A stretch of DNA of 64,000 bases, taken from the NCBI RefSeq assembly GCF_040784915.1, contig NZ_CP160797.1:697001-761000 (forward strand), given 5' to 3'. Positions 1-11,853 of the stretch are shown here, piece after piece. Origin of the DNA: Bacillus vallismortis. Lineage in GTDB: Bacteria; Bacillota; Bacilli; Bacillales; Bacillaceae. Under the pieces are notes generated by a model. It made no database searches and was not told the origin of the DNA. It saw only the letters and a list, made by a program, of their open reading frames with translations. The position numbers and the translations under genes are program-made. Every line of letters begins with the position of its first letter. Position 1 is the stretch's first letter.

Positions 1-513
1 TTTATCGAGCGCATATCGGAAACGGAGCAGCTCATCAAAAAGGTAACGATTGTGCCGCTTGAAGTCGTCGTCAGAAATGTTGTGGCAGGAAGCATGTCCA
101 AACGTCTCGGCATTCCAGAAGGCACCGAGCTTGAACAGCCGATTATCGAGTTTTACTACAAGGATGACGCGCTGGGTGATCCGCTCATCACGGAAGATCA
201 TATTTGGCTCTTGAAAGCGGCAACTCCTGAGCAGGTAGAAAACATTAAGTCCGTTACAAAAACAGTAAATGAAGAGCTTCAAACCATTTTTGCCGATTGT
301 CACGTCAGATTAATAGATTTTAAGCTTGAATTCGGTTTAGATCCAGACGGACAAGTGCTTTTGGCCGATGAAATTTCACCGGACACATGCCGCTTGTGGG
401 ATAAAAACACGAACGAAAAGCTGGACAAAGATTTATTCAGACGCAATCTTGGAAGCTTAACCGACGCATATGAAGAGATTTTCAAAAGACTGGGAGGCAT
501 TCATCATGTATAA
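1..513 (+). CDS. purC: SAICAR synthetase, 3' part (5' end outside window)
   Basis: Condenses CAIR with aspartate using ATP to form SAICAR in de novo purine synthesis. The reading frame is open from base 1, so the window starts inside the gene; about 170 C-terminal residues are present. The two family signatures are visible: LIDFKLEFG near 310-336 and ADEISPDTCRLWD near 364-402. The stop lies a few bases after the purS start (506), an overlap typical of this operon. Assignment rests on these motifs plus the gene order purC-purS-purQ-purL. Confidence 0.97.
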   Translation, partial: FIERISETEQLIKKVTIVPLEVVVRNVVAGSMSKRLGIPEGTELEQPIIEFYYKDDALGDPLITEDHIWLLKAATPEQVENIKSVTKTVNEELQTIFADCHVRLIDFKLEFGLDPDGQVLLADEISPDTCRLWDKNTNEKLDKDLFRRNLGSLTDAYEEIFKRLGGIHHV

Positions 514-760
514 AGTAAAAGTTTATGTCAGCTTAAAAGAAAGTGTACTAGATCCACAAGGGAGCGCTGTCCAGCATGCCTTGCACAGTATGACTTACAA
601 CGAAGTTCAAGATGTGCGCATCGGTAAATATATGGAGCTTACGATCGAAAAATCTGACCGTGATCTTGACATGCTAGTGAAAGAAATGTGCGAAAAACTT
701 CTTGCGAATACAGTGATTGAAGATTACAGATACGAAGTTGAGGAGGTAGTCGCACAGTGA
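506..760 (+). CDS. purS: FGAM synthase small subunit PurS
   Basis: 84-residue subunit that in Gram-positive bacteria holds the glutaminase PurQ and the synthetase PurL together in the formylglycinamidine ribonucleotide synthase complex. The start at ATG 506 is chosen because GGAGG lies just upstream (about 493) and the product then begins [11 protein letters not shown], the usual PurS N-terminus; the frame is open further upstream but inside purC. It overlaps purC by 8 bases and purQ by 4 (GTGA), implying coupled translation. Confidence 0.96.
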   Translation: MYKVKVYVSLKESVLDPQGSAVQHALHSMTYNEVQDVRIGKYMELTIEKSDRDLDMLVKEMCEKLLANTVIEDYRYEVEEVVAQ

Positions 761-1440
761 AATTTGCGGTGATTGTGTTACCTGGATCCAACTGTGATAT
801 CGATATGTATCATGCTGTAAAGGATGAGCTCGGCCATGAAGCGGAATACGTCTGGCATGAGGAAACAAGCCTTGACGGCTTCGATGGCGTATTAATTCCG
901 GGAGGATTTTCTTACGGCGATTATTTGAGATGCGGGGCTATTGCCCGATTTGCGAATATTATGCCAGCTGTCAAACAGGCGGCGGCTGAAGGAAAACCAG
1001 TTCTCGGCGTCTGCAACGGATTTCAAATTTTACAAGAGCTTGGCCTTCTGCCAGGCGCAATGAGACGCAACAAAGATTTGAAGTTCATTTGCCGGCCTGC
1101 TGAATTAATTGTTCAGAACGACGAAACATTATTCACATCTTCCTACGAAAAGGGCCAATCGATTACAATCCCGGTTGCTCATGGTGAAGGGAACTTCTAC
1201 TGTGATGACGACACACTTGCTTCATTGAAAGAAAACAACCAAATTGCTTTCACATACGGCTCCGATATTAACGGAAGTGTCAGCGGCATTGCCGGTGTCG
1301 TGAATGAGAAAGGCAACGTATTAGGCATGATGCCTCACCCTGAGCGCGCGGTCGATGAACTGCTTGGAAGCGCCGACGGTCTTAAATTATTTCAGTCTAT
1401 CGTGAAAAATTGGAGGGAAACTCATGTCACTACTGCTTGA
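757..1440 (+). CDS. purQ: FGAM synthase glutaminase subunit PurQ
   Basis: Class I glutamine amidotransferase that supplies ammonia to PurL. The nucleophile elbow is GVCNGFQ (Cys86) and the catalytic His/Glu pair is in MMPHPE (His194, Glu196). 227 residues is the full length of the short, stand-alone PurQ type. It starts at GTG 757 overlapping the purS stop, with GAGG upstream, and its last codons overlap the purL start (1424). Confidence 0.97.
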   Translation: MKFAVIVLPGSNCDIDMYHAVKDELGHEAEYVWHEETSLDGFDGVLIPGGFSYGDYLRCGAIARFANIMPAVKQAAAEGKPVLGVCNGFQILQELGLLPGAMRRNKDLKFICRPAELIVQNDETLFTSSYEKGQSITIPVAHGEGNFYCDDDTLASLKENNQIAFTYGSDINGSVSGIAGVVNEKGNVLGMMPHPERAVDELLGSADGLKLFQSIVKNWRETHVTTA

Positions 1441-3652
1441 ACCAAGTAAAGAACAAATAAAAGAAGAGAAAATGTATCAGCAAATGGGTGTCAGTGATGA
1501 TGAGTTTGCATTGATTGAATCCATTCTTGGCAGATTGCCGAACTACACAGAAATCGGAATTTTTTCTGTCATGTGGTCAGAGCATTGCAGCTACAAAAAC
1601 TCTAAGCCGATTCTGCGTAAATTCCCGACAAGCGGCGAGCGTGTGCTGCAAGGTCCGGGGGAAGGCGCCGGAATCGTTGATATCGGTGACAACCAAGCGG
1701 TTGTGTTCAAAATTGAATCACATAACCACCCATCAGCTCTCGAGCCTTATCAAGGTGCTGCGACTGGCGTAGGCGGCATTATCCGTGACGTATTCTCAAT
1801 GGGTGCCCGTCCAATCGCTGTATTGAACTCTCTTCGATTTGGTGAACTGACTTCACCGCGTGTGAAGTACTTGTTTGAAGAAGTAGTAGCGGGTATCGCG
1901 GGATACGGCAACTGTATCGGCATCCCGACAGTCGGCGGAGAAGTGCAGTTTGACAGCAGCTATGAAGGAAATCCGCTCGTTAACGCAATGTGCGTCGGTT
2001 TAATTAATCATGAAGACATTAAAAAAGGCCAGGCGAAGGGTGTCGGCAACACAGTGATGTACGTAGGAGCGAAAACAGGGCGTGACGGAATCCACGGCGC
2101 TACGTTTGCTTCGGAAGAAATGTCTGATTCGTCTGAAGACAAGCGCTCTGCCGTTCAAGTCGGCGATCCGTTTATGGAAAAGCTTTTGCTTGAAGCATGT
2201 CTGGAAGTCATCCAATGTGATGCGTTAGTCGGCATTCAGGATATGGGAGCTGCCGGTTTAACAAGCTCAAGCGCGGAAATGGCAAGTAAAGCCGGCTCTG
2301 GCATTGAGATGAATCTTGACCTGATTCCTCAGCGTGAAACAGGTATGACTGCATATGAAATGATGCTTTCTGAATCACAGGAGCGGATGCTTTTGGTCAT
2401 CGAGCGCGGACGTGAGCAGGAGATCATCGATATTTTTGACAAGTACGATCTTGAAGCGGTTTCTGTCGGACGTGTAACAGATGATAAGATGCTTCGCCTC
2501 ACACACAAAGGTGAGATTGTGTGCGAGCTGCCCGTTGATGCCTTGGCAGAAGAAGCGCCGGTTTACCATAAGCCTTCTCAAGAGCCTGCTTACTACCGCG
2601 AGTTTTTAGAGACGGATGTTCCGGCTCCGCAAATTGAAAATGCGAATGAAACACTGAAGGCACTCCTGCAGCAGCCGACGATCGCAAGCAAAGAGTGGGT
2701 TTACGATCAATATGACTACATGGTGCGGACGAACACAGTTGTCGCTCCTGGATCTGACGCAGGTGTTCTCAGAATCCGCGGAACGAAAAAGGCGCTGGCG
2801 ATGACGACAGACTGTAACGCGCGTTATCTCTATCTTGATCCTGAAGTCGGCGGAAAAATTGCTGTCGCTGAAGCGGCGCGCAACATCATTTGCTCGGGCG
2901 CAGAGCCGCTTGCGGTCACAGATAACCTTAACTTCGGAAACCCGGAGAAACCGGAAATCTTCTGGCAGATCGAAAAAGCGGCTGACGGCATCAGCGAGGC
3001 GTGCAATGTTCTCAGCACACCGGTTATCGGCGGAAACGTATCGCTTTACAACGAATCAAACGGCACGGCGATTTACCCGACACCTGTTATCGGCATGGTC
3101 GGCTTAATTGAAGATACAGCCCACATTACAACACAGCATTTCAAACAAGCGGGTGATCTCGTCTACGTGATCGGTGAAACAAAACCTGAGTTTGCGGGAA
3201 GCGAGCTGCAAAAAATGACAGAAGGCAGCATTTACGGAAAAGCGCCGCAAATCGATCTTGATGTAGAGCTGTCACGCCAAAAAGCATTGCTTGACGCGAT
3301 TAAAAAAGGCTTTGTTCAATCCGCGCATGATGTGTCTGAAGGCGGCTTAGGCGTAGCGATTGCAGAAAGTGTCATGACGACGGAAAACCTTGGCGCGAAC
3401 GTGACTGTAGAAGGGGAAGCGGCGTTATTATTCTCTGAATCTCAATCCCGCTTTGTCGTTTCTGTGAAAAAAGAACATCAAGCAGCGTTTGAAGCGACTG
3501 TAAAAGATGCCGTTCATATCGGTGAGGTAACAGCGGACGGACTTCTGGCGATTCAAAACCAAGACGGACAACAATTGATTCATGCGCAAACGAATGATCT
3601 TGAACGCGCATGGAAAGGAGCTATCCCATGCTTGCTGAAATCAAAGGCTTAA
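1424..3652 (+). CDS. purL: FGAM synthase large subunit PurL (small type)
   Basis: ATP-dependent synthetase subunit converting FGAR plus ammonia to FGAM. 742 residues is the short PurL form that needs PurS and PurQ, not the approximately 1300-residue enterobacterial fusion. The N-terminal motif [11 protein letters not shown], containing the catalytic His, and the nucleotide-binding SHNHPSA motif are visible, followed by two repeated AIRS-like halves. The start has GGAGGG six bases upstream. The 3' end overlaps purF, whose start is at 3628. Confidence 0.97.
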   Translation: MSLLLEPSKEQIKEEKMYQQMGVSDDEFALIESILGRLPNYTEIGIFSVMWSEHCSYKNSKPILRKFPTSGERVLQGPGEGAGIVDIGDNQAVVFKIESHNHPSALEPYQGAATGVGGIIRDVFSMGARPIAVLNSLRFGELTSPRVKYLFEEVVAGIAGYGNCIGIPTVGGEVQFDSSYEGNPLVNAMCVGLINHEDIKKGQAKGVGNTVMYVGAKTGRDGIHGATFASEEMSDSSEDKRSAVQVGDPFMEKLLLEACLEVIQCDALVGIQDMGAAGLTSSSAEMASKAGSGIEMNLDLIPQRETGMTAYEMMLSESQERMLLVIERGREQEIIDIFDKYDLEAVSVGRVTDDKMLRLTHKGEIVCELPVDALAEEAPVYHKPSQEPAYYREFLETDVPAPQIENANETLKALLQQPTIASKEWVYDQYDYMVRTNTVVAPGSDAGVLRIRGTKKALAMTTDCNARYLYLDPEVGGKIAVAEAARNIICSGAEPLAVTDNLNFGNPEKPEIFWQIEKAADGISEACNVLSTPVIGGNVSLYNESNGTAIYPTPVIGMVGLIEDTAHITTQHFKQAGDLVYVIGETKPEFAGSELQKMTEGSIYGKAPQIDLDVELSRQKALLDAIKKGFVQSAHDVSEGGLGVAIAESVMTTENLGANVTVEGEAALLFSESQSRFVVSVKKEHQAAFEATVKDAVHIGEVTADGLLAIQNQDGQQLIHAQTNDLERAWKGAIPCLLKSKA

Positions 3653-5058
3653 ATGAAGAGTGCGGCGTATTTGGGATTTGGGGACATGAAGAAGCTCCGC
3701 AAATCACGTATTACGGTCTCCACAGCCTCCAGCACCGAGGACAGGAGGGCGCTGGCATTGTGGCGACAGACGGTGAAAAACTGACGGCGCACAAAGGCCA
3801 AGGGCTGATCACGGAAGTATTTCAAAATGGCGAGCTCAGCAAAGTAAAAGGAAAAGGCGCAATCGGGCACGTTCGGTACGCAACGGCTGGAGGCGGCGGA
3901 TACGAAAATGTTCAGCCGCTCCTCTTCCGTTCCCAAAACAACGGCAGCCTGGCGCTTGCCCATAACGGAAACCTAGTCAATGCCACTCAGCTGAAGCAGC
4001 AGCTCGAAAATCAAGGGAGTATCTTTCAGACCTCTTCGGACACAGAGGTTTTGGCTCACCTGATCAAAAGAAGCGGTCACTTCACGCTGAAGGATCAAAT
4101 GAAAAACTCGCTTTCCATGCTGAAAGGGGCCTACGCATTCCTGATCATGACCGAAACAGAAATGATCGTCGCGCTCGACCCGAACGGGCTCAGACCGCTG
4201 TCAATCGGCATGATGGGCGACGCTTATGTGGTCGCATCAGAAACGTGCGCATTTGATGTGGTCGGCGCGACGTACCTTCGTGAGGTAGAACCGGGCGAAA
4301 TGCTGATCATCAATGATGAAGGCATGAAATCAGAGCGTTTTTCCATGAATATCAACCGTTCCATTTGCAGCATGGAGTACATTTATTTCTCAAGGCCGGA
4401 CAGCAATATTGAAGGGATTAACGTGCACAGTGCGCGTAAAAACCTTGGGAAAATGCTTGCTCAGGAATCCGCAGTTGAAGCCGATGTCGTAACAGGGGTT
4501 CCGGATTCCAGTATTTCAGCGGCGATCGGCTATGCAGAAGCAACAGGCATCCCGTACGAGCTCGGCTTAATCAAAAACCGTTATGTCGGCAGAACGTTTA
4601 TTCAGCCGTCTCAGGCTCTTCGTGAGCAAGGCGTCAGAATGAAGCTTTCTGCTGTGCGCGGGGTTGTGGAAGGCAAACGAGTCGTTATGGTAGATGACTC
4701 GATCGTGCGCGGAACAACAAGCCGCCGGATTGTCACGATGCTCAGAGAAGCGGGTGCGACAGAAGTGCATGTGAAAATCAGTTCACCGCCGATCGCTCAT
4801 CCGTGCTTTTACGGCATTGATACTTCCACTCACGAAGAACTGATCGCGTCTTCCCATTCAGTTGAAGAAATCCGTCAGGAAATCGGAGCCGACACTCTCT
4901 CATTTTTGAGTGTGGAAGGGCTGCTGAAAGGCATCGGCAGAAAATACGATGACTCTAATTGCGGACAGTGTCTCGCTTGCTTTACAGGAAAATATCCGAC
5001 TGAAATTTACCAGGATACAGTGCTTCCTCATGTAAAAGAAGCGGTATTAACCAAATAA
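3628..5058 (+). CDS. purF: Amidophosphoribosyltransferase (Fe-S type)
   Basis: Catalyses the first committed step, PRPP plus glutamine to phosphoribosylamine. The start at ATG 3628 (AAAGGAG upstream) gives an 11-residue propeptide, so that Cys12 becomes the N-terminal nucleophile after self-cleavage, as known for the B. subtilis enzyme. The PRPP loop [14 protein letters not shown] and the cysteine motif CGQCLACF near the C-terminus are visible; the B. subtilis enzyme is known to carry an oxygen-sensitive 4Fe-4S cluster. 476 residues. A 100-base gap with a hairpin separates it from purM. Confidence 0.97.
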   Translation: MLAEIKGLNEECGVFGIWGHEEAPQITYYGLHSLQHRGQEGAGIVATDGEKLTAHKGQGLITEVFQNGELSKVKGKGAIGHVRYATAGGGGYENVQPLLFRSQNNGSLALAHNGNLVNATQLKQQLENQGSIFQTSSDTEVLAHLIKRSGHFTLKDQMKNSLSMLKGAYAFLIMTETEMIVALDPNGLRPLSIGMMGDAYVVASETCAFDVVGATYLREVEPGEMLIINDEGMKSERFSMNINRSICSMEYIYFSRPDSNIEGINVHSARKNLGKMLAQESAVEADVVTGVPDSSISAAIGYAEATGIPYELGLIKNRYVGRTFIQPSQALREQGVRMKLSAVRGVVEGKRVVMVDDSIVRGTTSRRIVTMLREAGATEVHVKISSPPIAHPCFYGIDTSTHEELIASSHSVEEIRQEIGADTLSFLSVEGLLKGIGRKYDDSNCGQCLACFTGKYPTEIYQDTVLPHVKEAVLTK

Positions 5059-5075
5059 ACCTTGAAAATGACATA

Positions 5076-5099
5076 AAGGCAGCGCAGTTCGGCTGCCTT
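5076..5099 (+). repeat. Inverted repeat in the purF-purM gap
   Basis: Perfect 8-bp arms (AAGGCAGC / GCTGCCTT) around an 8-base loop, followed by a pyrimidine-rich stretch that is not a clean U-run. It sits in the only long gap of the operon. It could be a leaky terminator or an mRNA stability element; the sequence alone does not decide. Confidence 0.6.
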
Positions 5100-5158
5100 C
5101 TCTTTCTGCCCTCGTTCGGGGGAGATATTTTGAAAAAGCGCCTAAAGGAGTGAATAGG

Positions 5159-6199
5159 ATGTCTGAAGCATATAAAAACGCAGGGGTTGACATCGAAGCC
5201 GGATATGAAGCTGTAAAACGAATGAAAAAACATGTGGAGCGTACAAAACGGCTTGGCGTTATGGGCAGCCTTGGCGGTTTTGGCGGCATGTTTGACCTGT
5301 CTGAGCTTTCTTATCAAAAACCGGTTTTAATTTCGGGAACAGATGGTGTCGGCACAAAATTAAAGCTCGCTTTTTCTATGGATAAGCATGACACGATTGG
5401 CGTGGACGCTGTTGCGATGTGTGTCAATGACGTGCTGGCACAAGGTGCAGAGCCGCTATTTTTCCTTGATTATTTAGCGGTCGGCAAAGCGGATCCTGTG
5501 AAAATTGAGCAAATCGTACAAGGTGTGGCGGACGGCTGTGAGCAGTCAGGTTCAGCCTTAGTCGGCGGCGAAACAGCTGAAATGCCGGGACTATATACAG
5601 CTGATGAATACGATATTGCCGGTTTCTCAGTCGGAGTGGTTGAAAAGGACGAAATCGTGACTGGTGAAAACATCGAGGAGGGCCATCTATTGATCGGCCT
5701 CAGCTCCAGCGGCCTTCACAGCAACGGATTTTCCCTTGTCAGAAAAGTGCTTCTAGATGATGCGGAGCTGGATCTTGATAAAACATACGAACCGTTTGAC
5801 CGCCGACTTGGCGAGGAGCTGCTTGAACCGACAAGAATTTACGTGAAGCCTGTGCTCGCCGCGGTGAAGAGTGGAAAAGTCGACGGCATGGCGCACGTGA
5901 CAGGCGGAGGATTCATCGAAAATATCCCGCGCATGCTTCCAGAAGGCTTAAGCGCGGAAATCGATCACGGCTCATGGCCGATCCCGCCGATTTTCTCTTT
6001 CCTGCAAGAGTACGGCAAGCTGAAGGAAGAAGACATGTTCAACGTCTTTAATATGGGCATCGGCTTTGTTTTGGCAGTCAAAGAAGAGCATCTGACAGAT
6101 GTGATCGAAACGCTTGAAAGCCATGGCGAAAAAGCCTATTTGATCGGGCGTGTGAAACAAGGCGAAGGCGTCACATTCGGCGGTGCGGCACTTTCATGA
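5159..6199 (+). CDS. purM: AIR synthetase (phosphoribosylformylglycinamidine cyclo-ligase)
   Basis: ATP-dependent closure of FGAM to AIR. 346 residues from ATG 5159, which has AAAGGAG 10 bases upstream; an in-frame start nine bases earlier lacks that spacing. Family motifs [21 protein letters not shown] and [14 protein letters not shown] are visible. The stop overlaps purN by 4 bases (ATGA). Confidence 0.97.
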   Translation: MSEAYKNAGVDIEAGYEAVKRMKKHVERTKRLGVMGSLGGFGGMFDLSELSYQKPVLISGTDGVGTKLKLAFSMDKHDTIGVDAVAMCVNDVLAQGAEPLFFLDYLAVGKADPVKIEQIVQGVADGCEQSGSALVGGETAEMPGLYTADEYDIAGFSVGVVEKDEIVTGENIEEGHLLIGLSSSGLHSNGFSLVRKVLLDDAELDLDKTYEPFDRRLGEELLEPTRIYVKPVLAAVKSGKVDGMAHVTGGGFIENIPRMLPEGLSAEIDHGSWPIPPIFSFLQEYGKLKEEDMFNVFNMGIGFVLAVKEEHLTDVIETLESHGEKAYLIGRVKQGEGVTFGGAALS

Positions 6200-6783
6200 A
6201 AAAAATTGCGGTATTTGCATCCGGAAACGGTTCAAACTTCGAAGCCATCGTCACTTGTTTGAAAGAGGAGAACTGGGATGCGTCCGTATCGCTTCTCGTT
6301 TGCGACAAACCGCAGGCGAAAGTCATCGAACGGGCGGAAACGTTCCATATTCCATCCTTTGCATTTGAACCGAAGTCTTATGAAAACAAGGCCGCATTTG
6401 AACGGGCCATTATTGAACAGCTTCACCTTCATAACGTTGAATTGATCGTTCTCGCCGGCTATATGAGGCTGATCGGTGACACGCTGCTTCAGGCTTACGG
6501 AGGAAAAATCATTAACATTCACCCGTCGCTTCTTCCGGCGTTCCCCGGAATCGACGCAGTCGGGCAGGCGTACCGCGCGGGTGTGAAGGTTGCCGGAATC
6601 ACCGTGCATTATGTCGATGAAGGAATGGATACAGGCCCGATCATCGCTCAAAAGGCAATCGAAATTAACGAACATGATACATTGGAAACAATCGAACAGC
6701 GGATTCACAAACTTGAGCATAAATGGTATCCCATTGTGATTAAACAGCTATTAGAATTAAATAACAGAGGTGAAAAGGCATGA
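6196..6783 (+). CDS. purN: GAR transformylase (10-formyl-THF type)
   Basis: Transfers a formyl group from 10-formyltetrahydrofolate to GAR. 195 residues; the N-terminal [11 protein letters not shown] phosphate loop and [13 protein letters not shown] (catalytic Asn/His) are visible, with the later Asp in [15 protein letters not shown] overlaps on both sides, with purM and purH, indicate coupled translation inside the operon. Confidence 0.97.
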   Translation: MKKIAVFASGNGSNFEAIVTCLKEENWDASVSLLVCDKPQAKVIERAETFHIPSFAFEPKSYENKAAFERAIIEQLHLHNVELIVLAGYMRLIGDTLLQAYGGKIINIHPSLLPAFPGIDAVGQAYRAGVKVAGITVHYVDEGMDTGPIIAQKAIEINEHDTLETIEQRIHKLEHKWYPIVIKQLLELNNRGEKA

Positions 6784-8318
6784 CCATTAAACGTGCATTA
6801 ATCAGTGTTTCAGATAAAACAAATCTCGTTCCTTTCGTAAAAGAACTGACAGAGCTTGGCGTTGAAGTCATTTCAACAGGCGGAACGAAAAGGCTTCTTC
6901 AAGAAAACGGTGTGAATGTCATCGGAATTTCTGAAGTGACAGGCTTTCCTGAAATTATGGACGGACGGCTTAAAACACTTCATCCGAATATTCATGGCGG
7001 CCTTCTGGCGGTTCGCGGCAATGAAGAGCATATGGCGCAGATCAATGAACATGGGATTCAGCCGATTGACCTCGTTGTCGTCAACCTCTATCCATTTAAA
7101 GAAACGATTTCTAAAGCAGATGTCACATATGAAGAAGCGATCGAAAATATCGACATCGGCGGCCCGGGCATGCTGCGTGCGGCATCAAAAAACCATCAGG
7201 ATGTAACGGTTATCGTCGATCCGACGGATTACAGCCCAGTGCTGAATCAAATCAAAGAAGAAGGCGGCGTATCACTTCAGAAAAAACGCGAGCTGGCGGC
7301 AAAAGTATTCCGTCATACTGCGGCGTATGATGCACTGATCGCTGACTATCTGACAGATGTTGTCGGTGAAAAAGAACCAGAGCAATTCACTGTGACATTT
7401 GAGAAAAAACAATCACTTCGCTACGGAGAAAACCCGCATCAGGAAGCGACATTCTATCAAACAGCTCTTCCTGTCAAAGGCTCCATTGCGCAAGCAGAAC
7501 AGCTTCACGGAAAAGAGCTTTCTTACAACAACATTAAAGACGCGGACGCGGCAGTTCAAATCGTTCGCGAATTCACTGAGCCGGCTGCGGTTGCCGTCAA
7601 GCATATGAATCCGTGCGGCGTAGGAACTGGAAAAACGATCGCAGAAGCGTTTGACAGAGCGTTTGAAGCGGATAAAACTTCGATCTTCGGCGGCATTATC
7701 GCCCTGAACCGCGAAGTGGACAAGGCAACTGCCGAAGCGCTTCACAACATTTTCTTAGAAATCATCATTGCGCCTTCATTCAGCCAAGAAGCGCTTGACA
7801 TCCTGACTGCGAAGAAAAATCTTCGTCTGCTGACACTTGATATGACAGCTGCTGCTCAAAAGGAAAAACAGCTGACATCTGTTCAAGGCGGACTGCTGAT
7901 TCAAGATTTGGATATGCACGGCTTTGATGATGCTGAGATCAGCGTTCCGACAAAAAGAGAGCCGAACGAGCAAGAGTGGGAAGACTTGAAGCTTGCTTGG
8001 AAAGTCGTGAAGCATGTGAAATCAAATGCGATCGTTCTCGCGAAGGACAACATGACAGTCGGCGTGGGAGCAGGCCAAATGAACCGTGTCGGATCAGCAA
8101 AAATCGCCATTGAGCAAGCAGGTGAAAAAGCGAAAGGCAGCGCGCTCGGTTCTGATGCATATTTCCCAATGCCGGATACTGTCGAAGAAGCGGCAAAAGC
8201 GGGCGTTACGGCCATCATTCAGCCAGGCGGATCGATCCGTGATGAGGATTCCATCAAAAAAGCAGATGAGTACGGCATTGCCATGGTATTCACTGGCATT
8301 AGACACTTCAAACATTAA
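6780..8318 (+). CDS. purH: Bifunctional AICAR transformylase / IMP cyclohydrolase
   Basis: Performs the last two steps to IMP. 512 residues: N-terminal MGS-like IMP cyclohydrolase ([28 protein letters not shown]) and C-terminal AICAR transformylase ([18 protein letters not shown]). The family's usual length, no disruption. ATG 6780 overlaps the purN stop and AGAGGTGAAAAGGC precedes it. Confidence 0.97.
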   Translation: MTIKRALISVSDKTNLVPFVKELTELGVEVISTGGTKRLLQENGVNVIGISEVTGFPEIMDGRLKTLHPNIHGGLLAVRGNEEHMAQINEHGIQPIDLVVVNLYPFKETISKADVTYEEAIENIDIGGPGMLRAASKNHQDVTVIVDPTDYSPVLNQIKEEGGVSLQKKRELAAKVFRHTAAYDALIADYLTDVVGEKEPEQFTVTFEKKQSLRYGENPHQEATFYQTALPVKGSIAQAEQLHGKELSYNNIKDADAAVQIVREFTEPAAVAVKHMNPCGVGTGKTIAEAFDRAFEADKTSIFGGIIALNREVDKATAEALHNIFLEIIIAPSFSQEALDILTAKKNLRLLTLDMTAAAQKEKQLTSVQGGLLIQDLDMHGFDDAEISVPTKREPNEQEWEDLKLAWKVVKHVKSNAIVLAKDNMTVGVGAGQMNRVGSAKIAIEQAGEKAKGSALGSDAYFPMPDTVEEAAKAGVTAIIQPGGSIRDEDSIKKADEYGIAMVFTGIRHFKH

Positions 8319-9602
<1,284 letters not shown>

Positions 9603-9610
9603 AGTGAAGA

Positions 9611-9641
9611 AAACCCGCAGAGGTTGAACTGCGGGTTTTTT
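9611..9641 (+). terminator. Terminator of the pur operon
   Basis: AACCCGCAG stem, short loop, CTGCGGGTT, then a T-run. It lies between purD and the convergent yezC and can serve both strands. Confidence 0.92.
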
Positions 9642-9642
9642 G

Positions 9643-10065
9643 TTATGCAAAAGCGGGGTGGTGTGCGGAAGAAGAAAGCACAACCAGCGTGGTTGGTTTT
9701 CCGTGGACCATCGAGGCGTCAATAAAATCTTCAAGCGTATGTACCGATTCTGTCACCACTTTTGTCACATAACTGTACATGCCTGTAATGCGGTGGTTTT
9801 CTGTCACATCCGGATGCGCTGTGGCAAAGGCGGCGTAGTGTTTGCAGCTTTTCGGTTCCATCAGGATAAAAGCGGTAACATGCTTGTTTAGTTTTTCATA
9901 ACAGATATTCGCGCTGTAGCCGGTAATCACTCCTTTGTCTTCCAGCTTCCTGACACGTTCCGCCGCGCTTGGAGAGCTGAGTCCAACAAGCTTTCCCAGC
10001 TCAACCATCGTTAATCTGCCATTTCGCTGCAAATGCGAGAGGATGTGAAGGTCTGTTTCGTCCAT
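9643..10065 (-). CDS. yezC: Lrp/AsnC-family transcriptional regulator
   Basis: 140 residues. N-terminal winged helix-turn-helix typical of Lrp (MDETDLHILSHLQRNGR, then LGKLVGLSSPSAAERVRKLED near residues 20-45), followed by a RAM ligand-binding domain. Divergent from the amino-acid permease yecA with 143 bases between the starts, suggesting it controls that transporter and itself in response to an amino acid. The symbol is given from position and similarity to B. subtilis; the effector is unknown. Confidence 0.88.
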   Translation of the reverse strand: MDETDLHILSHLQRNGRLTMVELGKLVGLSSPSAAERVRKLEDKGVITGYSANICYEKLNKHVTAFILMEPKSCKHYAAFATAHPDVTENHRITGMYSYVTKVVTESVHTLEDFIDASMVHGKPTTLVVLSSSAHHPAFA

Positions 10066-10092
10066 TTGTCTGGCTCCTTTACATGTTTAAGA

Positions 10093-10108
10093 GAATTCGT
10101 GAAAATTC
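10093..10108. promoter_or_regulatory. Palindrome between yezC and yecA, possible Lrp-type operator
   Basis: GAATT-N6-AATTC, an AT-rich dyad of the size bound by Lrp/AsnC dimers, just upstream of the yezC start. Regulatory role is inferred from position only. Confidence 0.35.
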
Positions 10109-10208
10109 CTTTTATCATAAGGTGATGCTGTCGATTTAACTTAATTGTAGCATATGGATGCCGTCTTATTTTTCCTATAATAAAGCCATCAACGGGAGAG
10201 GAGGCATC

Positions 10209-11600
10209 ATGTTGCCAGAATTGCAGCGTTCGATCACTTGGATACAAGGGACGGCATTAACGATTGGGGCCGTTTTAGGCTGCGGGATATTAATTCTGCC
10301 GTCTGTCACAGCTGACGCAGCCGGTCCTGCTTCTTTATTTGTTTGGGTGTTCATGTCTTTCTTATCATTTCTTCTTGTCGGCACGCTGGCCCGGCTTGTG
10401 AAAATAGCGCCCAGCGCCGGAGGAATCACGGCTTATGTGCAGTTGGCTTTTCAGAAAAAAGCCGGAGCGGTTTTGGGCTGGATCATGTTAGGGTCCGTTC
10501 CAATCGGTGTTCCTGTCATCGCTTTGACTGGCGCGCATTACGTCAGTTACGTCACAGATGCTTCGGATTGGCAGATTACATTGATTGCAGGTTGTATGTT
10601 GGGTGTCTCCATTTTGCTTCATATAAAAGGCATTCAACTATCCGCTAATATCAGTACACTCGTTATTTGTGTCATCGTAATTCTGCTTGTCACTTCGATT
10701 GCCGTGTCATTTCCTCACGTCAAAGCAGCAGAATTCAAGCCGTTTCTTCCGCATGGCTGGTCTGCCGCAGGATCTGTTTCTGTAATGATTTTTTTCTCTT
10801 TTGTAGGCTGGGAAATGATTACACCATTGGCTGAAGAGTTTACACATCCTGAAAAAGATGTCCCGCTCAGCTTGTTTTTAGCGGCAACTTGTGTGGCAGG
10901 GCTGTATATCATGCTGTCGTTTGTGACGATAGGTACTCATTCATACGGAGTGAATGGAGAAATCGCATCACTTGCCATGCTCATATCAAAAGGAGTCGGT
11001 GAAGGCGGAGTATATGTAACGGTGTGTTTAGCACTGTTTATCACATTCGCCACCATTCATGCTAATATTGCGGGTTTTTCCAGAATGGTGTACGCATTGG
11101 CGAGAGAGGGGCACATTCCCGTATATTTCGGGAAACTCAGTGAGACAAAACTTACGCCTATCCGTGTATTAACAGCGCTGGCCGCAGTGTTTGGCTTCGT
11201 GCTTGCGGCATATGGCCTTTTTAAAACCGATTTAACAACACTGTTAAAAGGGCCGAGTGCGGCATTCATCGCATCATACATATGTACAATGGCGGCAGCG
11301 CTAAAACTGTTGAGCTGGAGAGATTCAGGCTGGTGGATGGCGTTAGGGGCTTTTGCGGCGTGCGCAGTGATTTACTCATTCAGCGGCTGGGCAGTCCTTT
11401 ATCCAGCAGCACTGGCAGCCGCAGGGTATCTCTATATGAAGACAAAGAAATGTCATGAGAAAAAGCCTGATCACGTTTCGCTTTTTTTGTTCATCTGTCT
11501 TGATGCTCTTGTTCGTTATGACCGGAAGCGCTGTTTTGAAGCATGTAGGTCACAGGGCAGAAGCGCAGGATTCCCGATCCTGCTTTCATGGCCCCCATAA
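10209..11600 (+). CDS. yecA: APC-superfamily amino acid permease, probably 3' extended by a frameshift
   Basis: Membrane transporter with about 12 hydrophobic segments and the APC N-terminal signature (GAVLGCGILILPS near residue 20). ATG 10209 is chosen for the GAGGAGG upstream. The transporter fold ends near YLYMKTKK (about 11450); the remaining some 45 residues are polar, unlike family members, and lie antisense to the DUF2892 gene. Restoring one A in the run before TGTCATGA would give KTKKMS and a stop, so the tail is probably a frameshift product. Substrate unknown. Confidence 0.85.
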   Translation: MLPELQRSITWIQGTALTIGAVLGCGILILPSVTADAAGPASLFVWVFMSFLSFLLVGTLARLVKIAPSAGGITAYVQLAFQKKAGAVLGWIMLGSVPIGVPVIALTGAHYVSYVTDASDWQITLIAGCMLGVSILLHIKGIQLSANISTLVICVIVILLVTSIAVSFPHVKAAEFKPFLPHGWSAAGSVSVMIFFSFVGWEMITPLAEEFTHPEKDVPLSLFLAATCVAGLYIMLSFVTIGTHSYGVNGEIASLAMLISKGVGEGGVYVTVCLALFITFATIHANIAGFSRMVYALAREGHIPVYFGKLSETKLTPIRVLTALAAVFGFVLAAYGLFKTDLTTLLKGPSAAFIASYICTMAAALKLLSWRDSGWWMALGAFAACAVIYSFSGWAVLYPAALAAAGYLYMKTKKCHEKKPDHVSLFLFICLDALVRYDRKRCFEACRSQGRSAGFPILLSWPP

Positions 11601-11724
11601 AGATGTAAAAGAGGTGCATTCTGCACCAAGGCTTTTTCGTAAACTTTGCGCTGGCGGCTGACATAATCGTCAGTCCGCAGGCGATTCTGAAGACGGCATT
11701 GATGAGACTGATGTTTGGCTTCAT
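11491..11724 (-). CDS. Small DUF2892 membrane protein
   Basis: 77 residues with two short hydrophobic segments and the DUF2892 pattern (INAVFRIACGLTIMSAASAK, then GAMKAGSGILRFCPVT). A very good ribosome site (AAGGAG, 8 bases before ATG) supports it as a real gene. Its 3' half is antisense to the extended tail of yecA. Members often accompany rhodanese or sulfur genes, but none are here; function unknown. Confidence 0.75.
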   Translation of the reverse strand: MKPNISLINAVFRIACGLTIMSAASAKFTKKPWCRMHLFYIFMGAMKAGSGILRFCPVTYMLQNSASGHNEQEHQDR

Positions 11725-11853
11725 GGAAATCCGCTCCTTTTTAATTAAAAAAGTTTTTTAATTGAACCTTCAAAAATTTGTAACGTTTTTATCATGCGTG
11801 ATGAGGAAGGATGTGATAACATGAGTCTAATACATGTAAAGGAGAGTATGTGA

